Assembly (NCBI GenBank): GCA_015482705.2
Contig: JADMLA020000021.1
Coordinates: forward strand, 1-64,000
Length of the DNA stretch: 64,000 nucleotides
DNA from: Prosthecochloris sp.
GTDB taxonomy: Bacteria > Bacteroidota > Chlorobiia > Chlorobiales > Chlorobiaceae
Direction: 5' to 3'
The translations under genes were made by a program, and so were the position numbers. Position 1 is the first letter of the stretch. Each line of letters starts with the position of its first letter. Under the pieces are notes generated by a model. It had not been told where the DNA came from and did not search any database. It was given only the letters and a program-made list of their open reading frames with translations. This document shows, piece after piece, positions 34,106 through 42,971 of this stretch.

Positions 34106-36067
34106 ATGAATACTGTCACTTTCACTCTGAACGGCAAAGAAGTTTCCGCAAAAGCCGGGGTTTCCATTCTTGAAGCAGCAAGGCAAAACGGCACCACCAT
34201 TCCCACCTTGTGTCATCACGAATCACTCCATGCTCTCGGATCCTGCTGGATGTGCATTGTTGAAATCAAGGGAAAACATCGTTTTGTCCCTGCATGCAGC
34301 ACCGATATCACTCCGGGCATCGCCATCGAAACCGATACCCCCGAACTCTATGCGATCCGCAAGAAAAATCTCGAACGTCTTCTCGAGCATCACTGTGGCG
34401 ATTGCAGCGGTCCATGTGAGATCTCGTGTCCGGCCGGCTGTGACATTCCGGCTTTCGTATCGGCTATAGCAAAAGGCAACGACAGCGAAGCCATAGCAAT
34501 CATCAAGAACGACATTCCTCTCCCTGGCATCCTCGGCAGGGTATGCCACGCCCCCTGCGAGGATGAATGCAGACGTCACGGCATCGACGAGCCCTTGTCC
34601 ATATGTAGCTTGAAGCGTTTCGCCGCCGACAAGGACATCGAATCCGGAAATCGCCACCTCCCTTCCTGTAAACCGAAAACCGGAAAAAAAGTTGCGATAA
34701 TAGGTTCCGGGCCGGCTGGCCTCACTGCAGCATACTATCTGTTGAGAGACGGCCATGACGTTATCGTATATGATTCTCATGAAGCCCCGGGTGGAATGAT
34801 GCGTTATGGCATCCCACCCTTCAGGTTACCTGTTGCAATCATCGAGGCGGATCTCGAACCCATCCGATCCATGGGCGCAGATTTTATCTGCAACACTGTA
34901 TTCGGAACGGACATCACTCTTGATAGCCTGAAACAAGATGGAGTTGATGCATTGTTTCTCGCTGTTGGCGCACAAAGGGCCGGCAGCCTTGGCATTGAAG
35001 GCGAAGAAACCGAAGGAGTATTGTCCGGCATTGATTTTCTCAACAGTTTTGCTTCCGGCAGCACTGTCACTCCAGGTAACAGAGTGCTCGTGATAGGTGG
35101 CGGTAACACCGCCATAGATGCTGCAAGAACGGCCCTCCGGTTAGGTGCGAAATCGGTACGTATTCTTTACCGCCGAACCATGGAGGAAATGCCGGCAAAT
35201 CGTACAGAAATTGAGGAAGCACTGCATGAAGGTATTTCGATCGACGTTCTTACCGCACCGACAGGTATAAAAAAAGTGGCGAACGGTCTTCTGCTCACTA
35301 CAGTAAAAATGACTCTGGGTGAACCAGATGGAACCGGAAGGCGCCGTCCTGTTCCACTTGAAAATTCGGAGAGCACCTTTTCGGCAGATCTGGTCATTAC
35401 CGCCATCGGACAGAATGTCGACAAATCAGTCCATGAAACGCAGGGAATAACCTCAGCGATGAATGGAACGGTACTTGTAGAACCGGCAACGTTGCGAACA
35501 TCGATACCGTGGGTCTTTGCCGGTGGGGATTGCGTAACCGGTGCCGATACAGCCGTCAACGCCGTCAGGCAAGGCAAGCTGGCCGCAAAGACGATCGATG
35601 CGTTTCTCGACAAAAAAACGCTGGGAACACCGCCAATGACCTTCCATTCAAGTTACGGCGCCAGAGACCGGGCGCCGGAAGGATTCTACCGGCGGGCAAC
35701 TCCTTCACCGAGGGCGAAAGCAGTTGAGCTCCCAATGCATCTCAGAATCAGTGGATTCGACGAAGTTTCTACCGGTTTTTCGGAAGAACAGGCAAGAGAA
35801 GAAGCTCAACGATGCTTGCGTTGCAGTTGCATTAGCAAAAACGATTGCCGTTTGCGAATGCTTGCCTCGACCTATGATATCTCGCAGGAATGCGGAGAAG
35901 AAGAGCATGAGGACTTTTCGGTCGACCGGGGAGCAGACGTAAGGTTTGAACGGGAAAAATGTGTCGATTGCGGCATTTGTGTACGAACACTTGAAGAAAC
36001 CGATGCGGAGAAAACGACAACGATGCAGCTCCTTGTCGAACGTTGCCCGACCGGAGCGCTGAGCTGA
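34106..36067 (+). CDS. NuoG/GltD-hybrid oxidoreductase, orphan short paralogue
   Basis: 653 residues from the ATG at 34106 (an earlier ATG at 34094 is in frame). Order: NuoG-type [2Fe-2S] domain (CHHESLHALGSCWMC and a fourth Cys in ACST), Cys-rich linker (HCGDCSGPCEISCP), GltD/NfnB-like FAD-NAD(P)H domain (GSGPAGLTAAYYL; second glycine motif GGGNTAIDAARTAL; AGGDC near the end) and a Cys pair CLRCSC plus one partial [4Fe-4S] motif at the C-terminus (CVDCGIC ... CPTGAL). It lacks the second ferredoxin pair and the MopB-like extension of the 995-residue paralogue at 14.3 kb. It has no NuoE/F partners next to it; NAD(P)H-ferredoxin-type electron transfer is inferred. Confidence 0.75.
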   Translation: MNTVTFTLNGKEVSAKAGVSILEAARQNGTTIPTLCHHESLHALGSCWMCIVEIKGKHRFVPACSTDITPGIAIETDTPELYAIRKKNLERLLEHHCGDCSGPCEISCPAGCDIPAFVSAIAKGNDSEAIAIIKNDIPLPGILGRVCHAPCEDECRRHGIDEPLSICSLKRFAADKDIESGNRHLPSCKPKTGKKVAIIGSGPAGLTAAYYLLRDGHDVIVYDSHEAPGGMMRYGIPPFRLPVAIIEADLEPIRSMGADFICNTVFGTDITLDSLKQDGVDALFLAVGAQRAGSLGIEGEETEGVLSGIDFLNSFASGSTVTPGNRVLVIGGGNTAIDAARTALRLGAKSVRILYRRTMEEMPANRTEIEEALHEGISIDVLTAPTGIKKVANGLLLTTVKMTLGEPDGTGRRRPVPLENSESTFSADLVITAIGQNVDKSVHETQGITSAMNGTVLVEPATLRTSIPWVFAGGDCVTGADTAVNAVRQGKLAAKTIDAFLDKKTLGTPPMTFHSSYGARDRAPEGFYRRATPSPRAKAVELPMHLRISGFDEVSTGFSEEQAREEAQRCLRCSCISKNDCRLRMLASTYDISQECGEEEHEDFSVDRGADVRFEREKCVDCGICVRTLEETDAEKTTTMQLLVERCPTGALS

Positions 36068-36166
36068 TCGACAATCTTCTGCCACGCTCTTTGATATTGC
36101 TTTTTTTTATTCCTTATGGATTCCCCCATCAATCCCCAAAACAATAACTCATAAGGAGACATTATC

Positions 36167-36319
36167 ATGAAAGCAGCAATTGCAACTCTCGCAGCCTTTA
36201 TTATCAGCAATCTTTCAGCTACTGCAACATTTGCGATGACTCCATCAGCCAATGGTTATGGTTTGCTTTACTATATCATTGAATACGTAAAATATTTTCT
36301 GTATTTGATATGGTGCTGA
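36167..36319 (+). CDS. Candidate 50-residue membrane or secreted microprotein
   Basis: AAGGAG lies 9 bases before the ATG in a gap with no other gene. The 50 codons read MKAAIATLAAFIISNLSATA followed by TFAMTPSANGYG and a hydrophobic tail LLYYIIEYVKYFLYLIWC. The first 25 residues look like a signal peptide with a possible cleavage after ATA or TFA; the tail is a membrane segment. A strong terminator follows 27 bases after the stop, which supports a transcribed unit. It is too short to recognise as a family; no homologue can be named here. Confidence 0.5.
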   Translation: MKAAIATLAAFIISNLSATATFAMTPSANGYGLLYYIIEYVKYFLYLIWC

Positions 36320-36345
36320 AAAGGTTTTGTTTAGTATGGTAACAA

Positions 36346-36388
36346 AAAGGACGTCTCATAGTGGCTGTTGAGACGTCCTTTTATTTTT
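36346..36388. terminator. Strong bidirectional rho-independent terminator
   Basis: AAAGGACGTCTCA (36346-36358) and TGAGACGTCCTTT (36369-36381) pair perfectly around a 10-base loop and run into a T-rich tract (TTTTATTTTT) on the plus strand and an A-rich start that becomes a U-tract on the minus strand. It ends the rightward microprotein unit and the leftward mod operon, whose last gene, modC, stops at 36393. Confidence 0.9.
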
Positions 36389-36392
36389 CACC

Positions 36393-37307
36393 TCAAAGTC
36401 TTGAAATGTCAAAATCCTTTGGGGCAAACTTTCTCACAGTCGGATTGAACGCCTTCGTACCGACAATGACACTGTCTCCTGACTGAAGCCCTTCTTTTTC
36501 ATCCGAGTCGATCACGACCTCGACGAGGTTGTTACCTATCGCTACAACAGCGATATACACGGCATCGACCGCTCTTATTTCGAGAATCTCGCCCTTGAAT
36601 GCAAATTTCTGGGTTGTCTGTCTTTCGACAAAGAGCTTGCGGGGGGAAGTATCGGCAGCGATACGCCCCATCTCGAACAGAAGAACACGATCACAAAGCT
36701 TGTACATTTCGCTTGAATCGTGCGTGACGATAAGTATCGTCACGCCAAGCTCCTTATTCACCTTCAGCAGTTCATCCTGCAAAAGTGTTTTCATGGACTC
36801 ATCGAGCGCGGACAGCGGCTCGTCGAGCAGAAGAATGCGAGGCCGCTGCATTAGCGCACGGGCAAGGGCCACCCGTTGTTTTTGACCACCCGACAGATTG
36901 GCCGGCCTTGCATGTTTGAGTTGCAGTAAACCGACCAAGTTCAGAAGCTTTTCAGCCATTTCCCTGTCCCTGGATGCATAGAGCAGATTTCCAAGAACGG
37001 TCATGTGCGGAAAGAGGGCATACCCTTGAAAAACCACCCCGACTCTTCGCTGTTGCGGTTTCAGGTTCACCTGCTTTTTTTTCCCGGTATCCTTTCGAAA
37101 CCAAACCTCGCCGCCTACTTCCAACAGCCCCTCGTCTGGAGAAGTAAGCCCTGCAAGCATTCTTAAAAATGTGGTTTTTCCGCTTCCCGAAGGACCTGCA
37201 ATGGCGGTTATTCCCCCCCGTTCGATGGTAACATCGGTTTCCAGCATAAACGTCCCGCCTGCACCTTCGAGTTGTTTTTTCAATGAAGCGACGATCATAC
37301 GCGTCAA
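36393..37307 (-). CDS. modC: ModC, molybdate ABC transporter ATPase
   Basis: 304 residues. Walker A GPSGSGKTTFLRMLAGL, signature NLSGGQKQRVALARALM, Walker B PRILLLDEPLSALDE and H-loop VTHDSSEM are complete. The C-terminal 60 residues (about 240-300: GEILEIRAVDAVYIAVVAIG) form a TOBE/Mop domain typical of ModC. It energises uptake of molybdate or tungstate for molybdopterin enzymes. Its ATG overlaps the modB end by 4 bases. It is the last gene of the operon, followed by a shared terminator. Confidence 0.93.
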   Translation of the reverse strand: MTRMIVASLKKQLEGAGGTFMLETDVTIERGGITAIAGPSGSGKTTFLRMLAGLTSPDEGLLEVGGEVWFRKDTGKKKQVNLKPQQRRVGVVFQGYALFPHMTVLGNLLYASRDREMAEKLLNLVGLLQLKHARPANLSGGQKQRVALARALMQRPRILLLDEPLSALDESMKTLLQDELLKVNKELGVTILIVTHDSSEMYKLCDRVLLFEMGRIAADTSPRKLFVERQTTQKFAFKGEILEIRAVDAVYIAVVAIGNNLVEVVIDSDEKEGLQSGDSVIVGTKAFNPTVRKFAPKDFDISRL

Positions 37308-37981
37308 CCAGTGCCCCTTTTTCGGTGATTGAGGATATAGACACTCACGAGTACAATGAAACTGAACGCGATCAGAATAAGAGAATAGATATGCGCCGTC
37401 CGGTAATCCAACAGTTCCACGAGTTCATAGATCGCTATCGAGGCAACCCTTGTCTCTCCCTGTATACTGCCGCCAACCATAAGTACTACCCCGAATTCCC
37501 CTACGGTATGAGCAAACGTTATAATAAGTCCGGTTAACAGCGATGGTTTGATATTCGGTAATATCACATGAAACAACGTGTTGAACTTCGACTTTCCCAG
37601 CGTATATGATGCCTCCAGAAGTTTCACCGGCACCTGCTCCATTCCCGACTGGAGAGGCTGCAGCATAAACGGAAACGAGTAAATGCAGGAAGCGACAAGA
37701 ACTCCTTCGAAAGTAAAAACAAGATCGAGCCCGAGTACCTCTTTGATGAATCCACCAAGAGGCGATCTATCGGACAGAAAAACAAGAAGATAAAAACCAA
37801 GCACAGTGGGAGGCAGCACAATGGGCATGCTGACAAGTGCCTCGACAAAAGGCTTTGACCTGGATCTGGTTTGAGAGAGTTTCCAGGCAAGTGGAACGGA
37901 AATGATGAACAACATTACCGTAGTTATGGCTGCCAGCCTGAACGAAAGCAGAAAAGGTTGTATGTCAAACCCCGAATTCAT
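37304..37981 (-). CDS. modB: ModB, molybdate ABC transporter permease
   Basis: 225 residues with about five membrane helices. The EAA-type coupling motif is visible (LEASYTLGKSKFNTLFHVILPNI, about 122-144), along with the N-terminal helical pattern of the ModB/CysW family. ModB dimers form the inner-membrane channel that receives molybdate from ModA. Overlaps with modC downstream and the mop gene upstream are 4 bases each, which indicates one polycistronic message. Confidence 0.92.
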   Translation of the reverse strand: MNSGFDIQPFLLSFRLAAITTVMLFIISVPLAWKLSQTRSRSKPFVEALVSMPIVLPPTVLGFYLLVFLSDRSPLGGFIKEVLGLDLVFTFEGVLVASCIYSFPFMLQPLQSGMEQVPVKLLEASYTLGKSKFNTLFHVILPNIKPSLLTGLIITFAHTVGEFGVVLMVGGSIQGETRVASIAIYELVELLDYRTAHIYSLILIAFSFIVLVSVYILNHRKRGTG

Positions 37982-38379
37982 GCACCCTCCACCCTTGAAA
38001 GATAAAGATCGCTTGCTTTCATGAGAGCAGTCACAACATCTCCAGGCACAATGCGCATCCGCTCAACCGCTTCAGTTGTCGTAAGAGCGGAAATGTTTCC
38101 CGCGTCACTCTCGAGTTGCATATCGACAAGTATCTTTCCTTTCTGCAAATCCTGCACCGTTGCCTGCAGACGGTTTGCAATGCTCACCTCACCCGCAATG
38201 TTTTTTGCGAGCGCAACATGTGCCGACTTGAAACGAATATCGACCATTGCGCCGACCGTATAGTCATCTGCCAGCTCAAGGGTTATTACGGTAAAAATCT
38301 GGTTTCCCGCCGACAGCATCACCCTGTGCAGATTTTCACTGGACTCTATCCCGACCACTTTCGCCCGTATACTGTTCAT
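37978..38379 (-). CDS. mop: Di-Mop (TOBE) molybdate-binding protein
   Basis: 133 residues from the ATG at 38377-38379 (a longer frame upstream runs beneath modA and is not coding). Two TOBE/Mop units are visible: RAKVVGIESSENLHRVMLSA and RLQATVQDLQKGKILVDMQL, the second followed by SALTTTEAVERMRIVPGDVV, which matches the GxxxSxIT-type molybdate site. Such molbindins store or buffer oxyanion inside the cell. It lies between modA and modB, overlapping both by 4 bases. A free-standing mop inside a mod operon is less common than a ModC-fused domain. Confidence 0.85.
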   Translation of the reverse strand: MNSIRAKVVGIESSENLHRVMLSAGNQIFTVITLELADDYTVGAMVDIRFKSAHVALAKNIAGEVSIANRLQATVQDLQKGKILVDMQLESDAGNISALTTTEAVERMRIVPGDVVTALMKASDLYLSRVEGA

Positions 38380-39179
38380 TCGATCCGGTATCCGTTTTTT
38401 TTCAGTATCTCCTCCGCCTTCTCTCCCTGCATAAATTTGAAAAAAGCAACTGCAGTCGCATTGGAAGGATCCAGAAGAACCATTGCCTGCTGCAATCCTT
38501 CCGGATCGTATGCATCCAGTGGAAATTCGATCCATTCCATACCGGCTTTTTTCAACTCCCGGCCACCTTCTCCATGCAGTAGGGAAGCGGCAATGAAACC
38601 TGCATCGGCCGCTGTAATGACATGCTGAAAAGTCTGGGTTATCGATATTCCATATACAAGCTTGCCTTCCACCTGTTGCAAAACACCTGAACCTGAAAGA
38701 ATCTCGATTGCCGCTTTCCCGTAAGGAGCAAGATCGGGTTGTGCAACTGCAATTTTTTCAACCGACGGATCTGTCAGGCATGCGACACCGGCATCACCCT
38801 CGACCTCCGGCCGATACACCATTACGGGAATCCCTGCCGCATAGACTACAGGCTCGCCAACTGTGAGTGAATCTCTGTAGAGTGCCCGAGGGTAACCGGT
38901 ATCTGCCGCGAGAAACAGATCGAACGGTGCACTGTTTCGAATCTGCGCCGTCAGACTACCGCTCGATGCTTTCGTCACCCGGATATCCATAACTGCACCT
39001 TCCCCATACTCTCTCTCGAATACCTCGACAATTTCGGGGATGACATAGCTGAGATTTGCCGCTGCAGCGATATGCAGAACATCCTGCTTCACCTTTTTCC
39101 GCTCTTCGCCTGTACATGAAAGCGTCAGCACGAATGCAAGCAAAAATGTGAACAGCATGAAACCGTTTTTCTTCTCCAT
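38376..39179 (-). CDS. modA: ModA, molybdate-binding lipoprotein
   Basis: 267 residues. Signal peptide with lipobox (LTLSC at 18-22), then a class II periplasmic binding protein: AAAANLSYVIPEIVEVF at the N-lobe, SSGSLTAQIRNSAPFDLFLAAD, which contacts the oxyanion, and the paired ALYRD-type hinge. The ligand is molybdate, possibly tungstate or sulfate-like anions. It is first in the operon modA-mop-modB-modC. The likely operator lies 31 bases upstream (39210-39243). Confidence 0.92.
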   Translation of the reverse strand: MEKKNGFMLFTFLLAFVLTLSCTGEERKKVKQDVLHIAAAANLSYVIPEIVEVFEREYGEGAVMDIRVTKASSGSLTAQIRNSAPFDLFLAADTGYPRALYRDSLTVGEPVVYAAGIPVMVYRPEVEGDAGVACLTDPSVEKIAVAQPDLAPYGKAAIEILSGSGVLQQVEGKLVYGISITQTFQHVITAADAGFIAASLLHGEGGRELKKAGMEWIEFPLDAYDPEGLQQAMVLLDPSNATAVAFFKFMQGEKAEEILKKNGYRIE

Positions 39180-39209
39180 AACGGTGACCGTGAAAAATTT
39201 ATAATCCGC

Positions 39210-39243
39210 TTATTCGTTATTCCCAAAAGAACATAACGAATAA
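39210..39243. promoter_or_regulatory. ModE-like operator upstream of modA
   Basis: TTATTCGTTAT (39210-39220) and ATAACGAATAA (39233-39243) are a perfect 11-base inverted repeat with a 12-base spacer. The half-site CGTTAT...ATAACG at a 12-base spacing is the core arrangement of the ModE site of E. coli modA. It lies 31 bases before the modA ATG, where a repressor would cover the promoter. No modE gene is seen in the window. Confidence 0.65.
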
Positions 39244-39317
39244 ATAAAAAAAAAGAGAAAAGAAAAATAAATAACCTCATTTATTCAGGAAAAATAAATT
39301 ATAAACCTAAAAAATCA

Positions 39318-39584
39318 TTACGGATCGACAAACTGTTTTAAAAACTCGACGCCTTTCTGAAGCGCTCGATCAAGAACCTGTTCAATGCCTGTAACAACTT
39401 CCGGAATATTTTCACCCGACCAGTACAAATATGCGATGTAAAGAATACCGACAGCTGCGATGATGACAAGCAGTTTCAGAATTTTTCTCAAAAACAGCAA
39501 CAATACCACGATAGAAAGGATAACCGCGATGACAAGATACAGTGGATTTTCAACCAGTAACGAGACAATCTGTTCCATAGACAT
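39318..39584 (-). CDS. Hypothetical small membrane protein downstream of lpxB
   Basis: 88 residues from the ATG at 39582-39584 (another Met two codons later). Two hydrophobic segments (about 15-35 VIAVILSIVVLLLFL and 38-55 LVIIAAVGILYIAYLY) form a helical hairpin; the C-terminal 30 residues are polar (IPEVVTGIEQVLDRALQKGV). Not recognised. It follows lpxB by 13 bases on the same strand and is the last gene before the divergent modA promoter region, so it is probably cotranscribed with lpxB. Confidence 0.7.
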   Translation of the reverse strand: MSMEQIVSLLVENPLYLVIAVILSIVVLLLFLRKILKLLVIIAAVGILYIAYLYWSGENIPEVVTGIEQVLDRALQKGVEFLKQFVDP

Positions 39585-39597
39585 CGAGTAAAGGATG

Positions 39598-40767
39598 TTA
39601 TAAATACTTGCAGATCGCAGCCGCAACCTTTTTCGAAGGAGATGCCGCTCCCAGCCTCTCCTTTGCTGCAAGCAGTTCCTGATGCATCTCCTTGGCTGCA
39701 TTGTCGTTGTCGAGGAGATACGACGCTTTTTCGAAAATTTTTTCAGCGGCCATATCATCTTGCAGCAACTCGGGAACAACTTGTTCCCTCAGATACAACC
39801 CTTTCGTCACAAGATTCGCAAGAGAAATGCTGTGTAAACGGACAAGACGCTTTCCGATGGCATAATTCAACCAGCCTGTTTTATAGAGAACGATCATCGG
39901 CACTCCGAAACAAAGAGCCTCGAGTGTTGCGGTTCCGGATGTAACCAGCAATAGATCACTGTATTTCATTACCTCATATGCCGAACAATCGACAAGCCGA
40001 ACCTGCGAATCCCTGCAATAATCATCATAGAGACTTCCATTGACATGGGAGGCCCTGCCGAGAATAAATACCACATTGTATTTATTCTGCAGCATCTCCG
40101 CCGTTCTGAGCATCTCTGGAAAAACAAACGCTATCTCCTGTTTTCTGCTACCGGGCAAAAGACCGATGAGCCTTTGTTCTTCTTGTATACCTCGCTTACG
40201 AAGAAAATCTTCTTTCGGTGGGAGATGATGCTTATCGACTTCCTCGACAACAGGATTACCGACAAACTCCGCTTCGAAACCGTGCCGCCGATAGAACTCG
40301 ATCTCAAAACCGAAGATCACCATCAGGTGATCGACATACTTCTTGATTTTCCTGACCCGCTTTTCTTTCCATGCCCAGACCTTCGGAGAAATATAGTAGA
40401 TAACGGGAATATCGAGACGATGAAGATACTCGGCCATGACGAGGTTCATTCCCGGATAATCCACAAGCAGCGCCGCATCAGGTTTTTCCACCGAAATCTT
40501 CCGCTTCAAATCACTCATTACCTTTCGAAGAAAAAAACCCTGTTTGAGAACCTCGACAAAGCCCATAACGCTGAGGTCATCGACGTCATAAAGCAAATCG
40601 GCACCGAGCGCACGCAATCGTTTACCTCCTGTGCCGAAAACCTTCACTGCTGAACACTCTTCACAAACAACCTCCACCACTTCCGAAGCGTGAAGATCGC
40701 CTGAAACCTCTCCAGCAAGAACAAACAGTTTCTTACCTCGCATAAGTCGACTCGATTGGAACATCAA
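39598..40767 (-). CDS. lpxB: LpxB, lipid A disaccharide synthase
   Basis: 389 residues (381 if started at the ATG at 40741-40743, MRGKKLFVLAGEVSGDLHAS). The N-terminal AGEVSGDLHASEVVE motif and later VFGTGGKRLRALGADLLYD, PVIYYISPKVWAWKEKRVRK and LLPGSRKQEIAFVFPEML are LpxB signatures (GT19). It joins UDP-diacylglucosamine to lipid X to form the disaccharide of lipid A, which indicates a Gram-negative outer membrane. The small membrane protein gene follows within 13 bases. Confidence 0.96.
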   Translation of the reverse strand: MMFQSSRLMRGKKLFVLAGEVSGDLHASEVVEVVCEECSAVKVFGTGGKRLRALGADLLYDVDDLSVMGFVEVLKQGFFLRKVMSDLKRKISVEKPDAALLVDYPGMNLVMAEYLHRLDIPVIYYISPKVWAWKEKRVRKIKKYVDHLMVIFGFEIEFYRRHGFEAEFVGNPVVEEVDKHHLPPKEDFLRKRGIQEEQRLIGLLPGSRKQEIAFVFPEMLRTAEMLQNKYNVVFILGRASHVNGSLYDDYCRDSQVRLVDCSAYEVMKYSDLLLVTSGTATLEALCFGVPMIVLYKTGWLNYAIGKRLVRLHSISLANLVTKGLYLREQVVPELLQDDMAAEKIFEKASYLLDNDNAAKEMHQELLAAKERLGAASPSKKVAAAICKYL

Positions 40768-40955
40768 ACGGCAAACTGTATCTTAGAAAGAGGGATACCT
40801 CCGTAATTTCATGTGTAACAATCAGTTCCCCTGACCTTGTACAAGCGTTTCGCAGTATTTCGATTGATGGTGAATTACACTGGTCATTTGTTCTTGTAAC
40901 ACTATGTCAAGACAACAATCCTGTTCAGCTCAAATTATATCAAATTACAGAGAGA

Positions 40956-42338
40956 ATGCAAGTCAAATTCGGCACTGACGGGTGGAGAGCCATTATAGCA
41001 AAGGATTTCACGTTCGATAACCTCAGGCTCGCAACACTGGCAACCGCAGCCTATTTTCTCGATCATCCCAATTGTAAAAATGGTGTTTGCGTAGGCTACG
41101 ATACCCGCTTCATGTCTTCTGAGTTTGCAACCTACACGGCAGAGATTCTTTCTTCCTGTGGACTTCATGTTTTTCTATCGGACAGCTTCGTACCGTCTCC
41201 TGCCGTTTCACTCTATTGCAGGGAAAAACAGCTTGCCGGGGGCATTATGATTACCGCATCTCACAACCCCCCTGTTTATAATGGCTTCAAGGTAAAAGCA
41301 TCCTATGGAGGTTCTGCCTTGCCGGAAACCATCGCTCTCATCGAGAACAATCTCACTGTGGTGAATCCCCGAAAACCGGCCAAGCCTGAAAAGAAGCTGA
41401 TTGAAAAAGCTGATATCATAAGCACCTATCTCAATCATATACAAAAACATATCAACCTCGACGCCATCAGCAAATCAAAGCGTGCAATCGCTCACAATCC
41501 AATGTTCGGGGCAGGGCAAAACATTCTTACCCGGCTTTTCGATGAATCGGCTGTCAACTGTTACCACTGCAGCCGCAACCCGAGCTTCGAAGGGATCAAT
41601 CCGGAACCGATGCCTCGCTACATCGGTGATTTTATCAACTTCTTCAAAACAATCAGCGCCGATGTCGCCATCATTAACGATGGTGATGCCGACCGAATAG
41701 GAATGCTGGATGAATACGGCTCGTTCATAGATTCACACAAGCTCTTCTCCATCATCCTCAAATACCTTGCTGAAGAAAAAAAGAAAACCGGCGAGGTAGC
41801 CAAGACATTTGCCCTCACCGACATCATAGACAGGATTTGCAGGAAAAACAACCTGCCACTGCACCTCCTTCCCGTGGGGTTCAAACATGTGAGCAAACTC
41901 ATGACAACCCATGATATCCTTATGGGAGGTGAAGAATCGGGCGGTATTGGAATCACGTCGTATCTGCCGGAAAGAGACGGTATATTCATCGGCCTTTTCA
42001 TCGTGGAAATCATGGCCATGAAAAACCAGAGCCTTTCCGAACTGGTTCAGGAACTCTTTAATGAATATGGCAGCTTTTATTATAATCGAATCGACCTTCA
42101 TATCGGCGGGGAACAAAAAAAATCAATCATCTCCCGAGCCTCGAAAGGTGATCTAAAAACCATTGCCGGTTACAAGGTTGACGGTTTCAATAATCTCGAC
42201 GGCTATAAATACCATTTTGAAGGCGGGTGGGTCTTGATACGACCGTCCGGTACAGAACCGGTTCTGCGATTGTATTGTGAAGCCGATTCTCCGGAAAAAG
42301 TGGCAACCGTTCTGCATGTTGCCGCCAATCTCGCCTGA
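40956..42338 (+). CDS. Alpha-D-phosphohexomutase (phosphomannomutase/phosphoglucomutase)
   Basis: 460 residues. The four-domain phosphohexomutase motifs are all present: KFGTDGWRA at the start, catalytic serine in ITASHNPP (about residue 104), metal-binding DGDADRIG near 245, sugar-binding GGEESGGIG near 328, and the phosphate-binding RPSGTEPVLRLY near 425. It interconverts hexose-1- and -6-phosphates for glycogen or lipopolysaccharide synthesis; the exact substrate cannot be read. It is rightward, 188 bases after the divergent lpxB start. Confidence 0.94.
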   Translation: MQVKFGTDGWRAIIAKDFTFDNLRLATLATAAYFLDHPNCKNGVCVGYDTRFMSSEFATYTAEILSSCGLHVFLSDSFVPSPAVSLYCREKQLAGGIMITASHNPPVYNGFKVKASYGGSALPETIALIENNLTVVNPRKPAKPEKKLIEKADIISTYLNHIQKHINLDAISKSKRAIAHNPMFGAGQNILTRLFDESAVNCYHCSRNPSFEGINPEPMPRYIGDFINFFKTISADVAIINDGDADRIGMLDEYGSFIDSHKLFSIILKYLAEEKKKTGEVAKTFALTDIIDRICRKNNLPLHLLPVGFKHVSKLMTTHDILMGGEESGGIGITSYLPERDGIFIGLFIVEIMAMKNQSLSELVQELFNEYGSFYYNRIDLHIGGEQKKSIISRASKGDLKTIAGYKVDGFNNLDGYKYHFEGGWVLIRPSGTEPVLRLYCEADSPEKVATVLHVAANLA

Positions 42339-42430
42339 TATTTTTCTGCCGGTTTCTGACCAGCCCTGTAAAACAGATGCTTTAACTGTACAAAATAGCA
42401 GGATAGTCAGGTTCTACAGGTGACAAAGCA

Positions 42431-42928
42431 GTGAACATCATGATCGATCAACCCGCCATTGGGAATCGTAACGTTCAATTCGAAGCAGATGACATCATGA
42501 CACAACACTCCTTACCGGAAAGAATCGTTATTTTTGATGGTGTATGCAATCTTTGTGAGTTCTCGGTCAACTTCATCTACGAAAGAGACCGAACCGGAAA
42601 ATTCACCTTTACACCCTCGCAGTCACCTCTCGGCAAAACGCTATTGCAGCAGCATCGGATAAACCCTGACAATCTCGATACGGTTGTTTTGGTTACAAAC
42701 AACAAGGTGTATTCACGGAGCACAGCTGCACTGAAAATAGCATCCGAACTCGATCCCCCCTGGAATAGCCTTCAGTTACTCTCTTTGATACCTTCATCAA
42801 TGCGTGACCGGCTCTATGCTTTCATTGCAAGAAACAGATATAAATGGTTCGGTAAAAAGGACAGCTGTATGATACCGACAGGGGAAATAAAGTCAAGATT
42901 TCTCGAACAACTGCCACCGGAATCATGA
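42431..42928 (+). CDS. DCC-family thiol-disulfide oxidoreductase-like protein (DUF393)
   Basis: 165 residues from the GTG at 42431 (143 from the ATG at 42497, before MTQHSLPERIVIFDGVCNLC). The DGVCNLC motif with its CxxC is the signature of the DCC/YuxK family, which has a thioredoxin-like fold of unknown substrate. It continues with FTPSQSPLGKTLL and STAALKIASELD, also typical. It lies between the hexomutase and a SAM methyltransferase gene with no functional link evident. Confidence 0.85.
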   Translation: MNIMIDQPAIGNRNVQFEADDIMTQHSLPERIVIFDGVCNLCEFSVNFIYERDRTGKFTFTPSQSPLGKTLLQQHRINPDNLDTVVLVTNNKVYSRSTAALKIASELDPPWNSLQLLSLIPSSMRDRLYAFIARNRYKWFGKKDSCMIPTGEIKSRFLEQLPPES

Positions 42929-42971
42929 TCAACGCCCCCTTGTAACGGAGTTACACTCTTTTTCAGGACCT

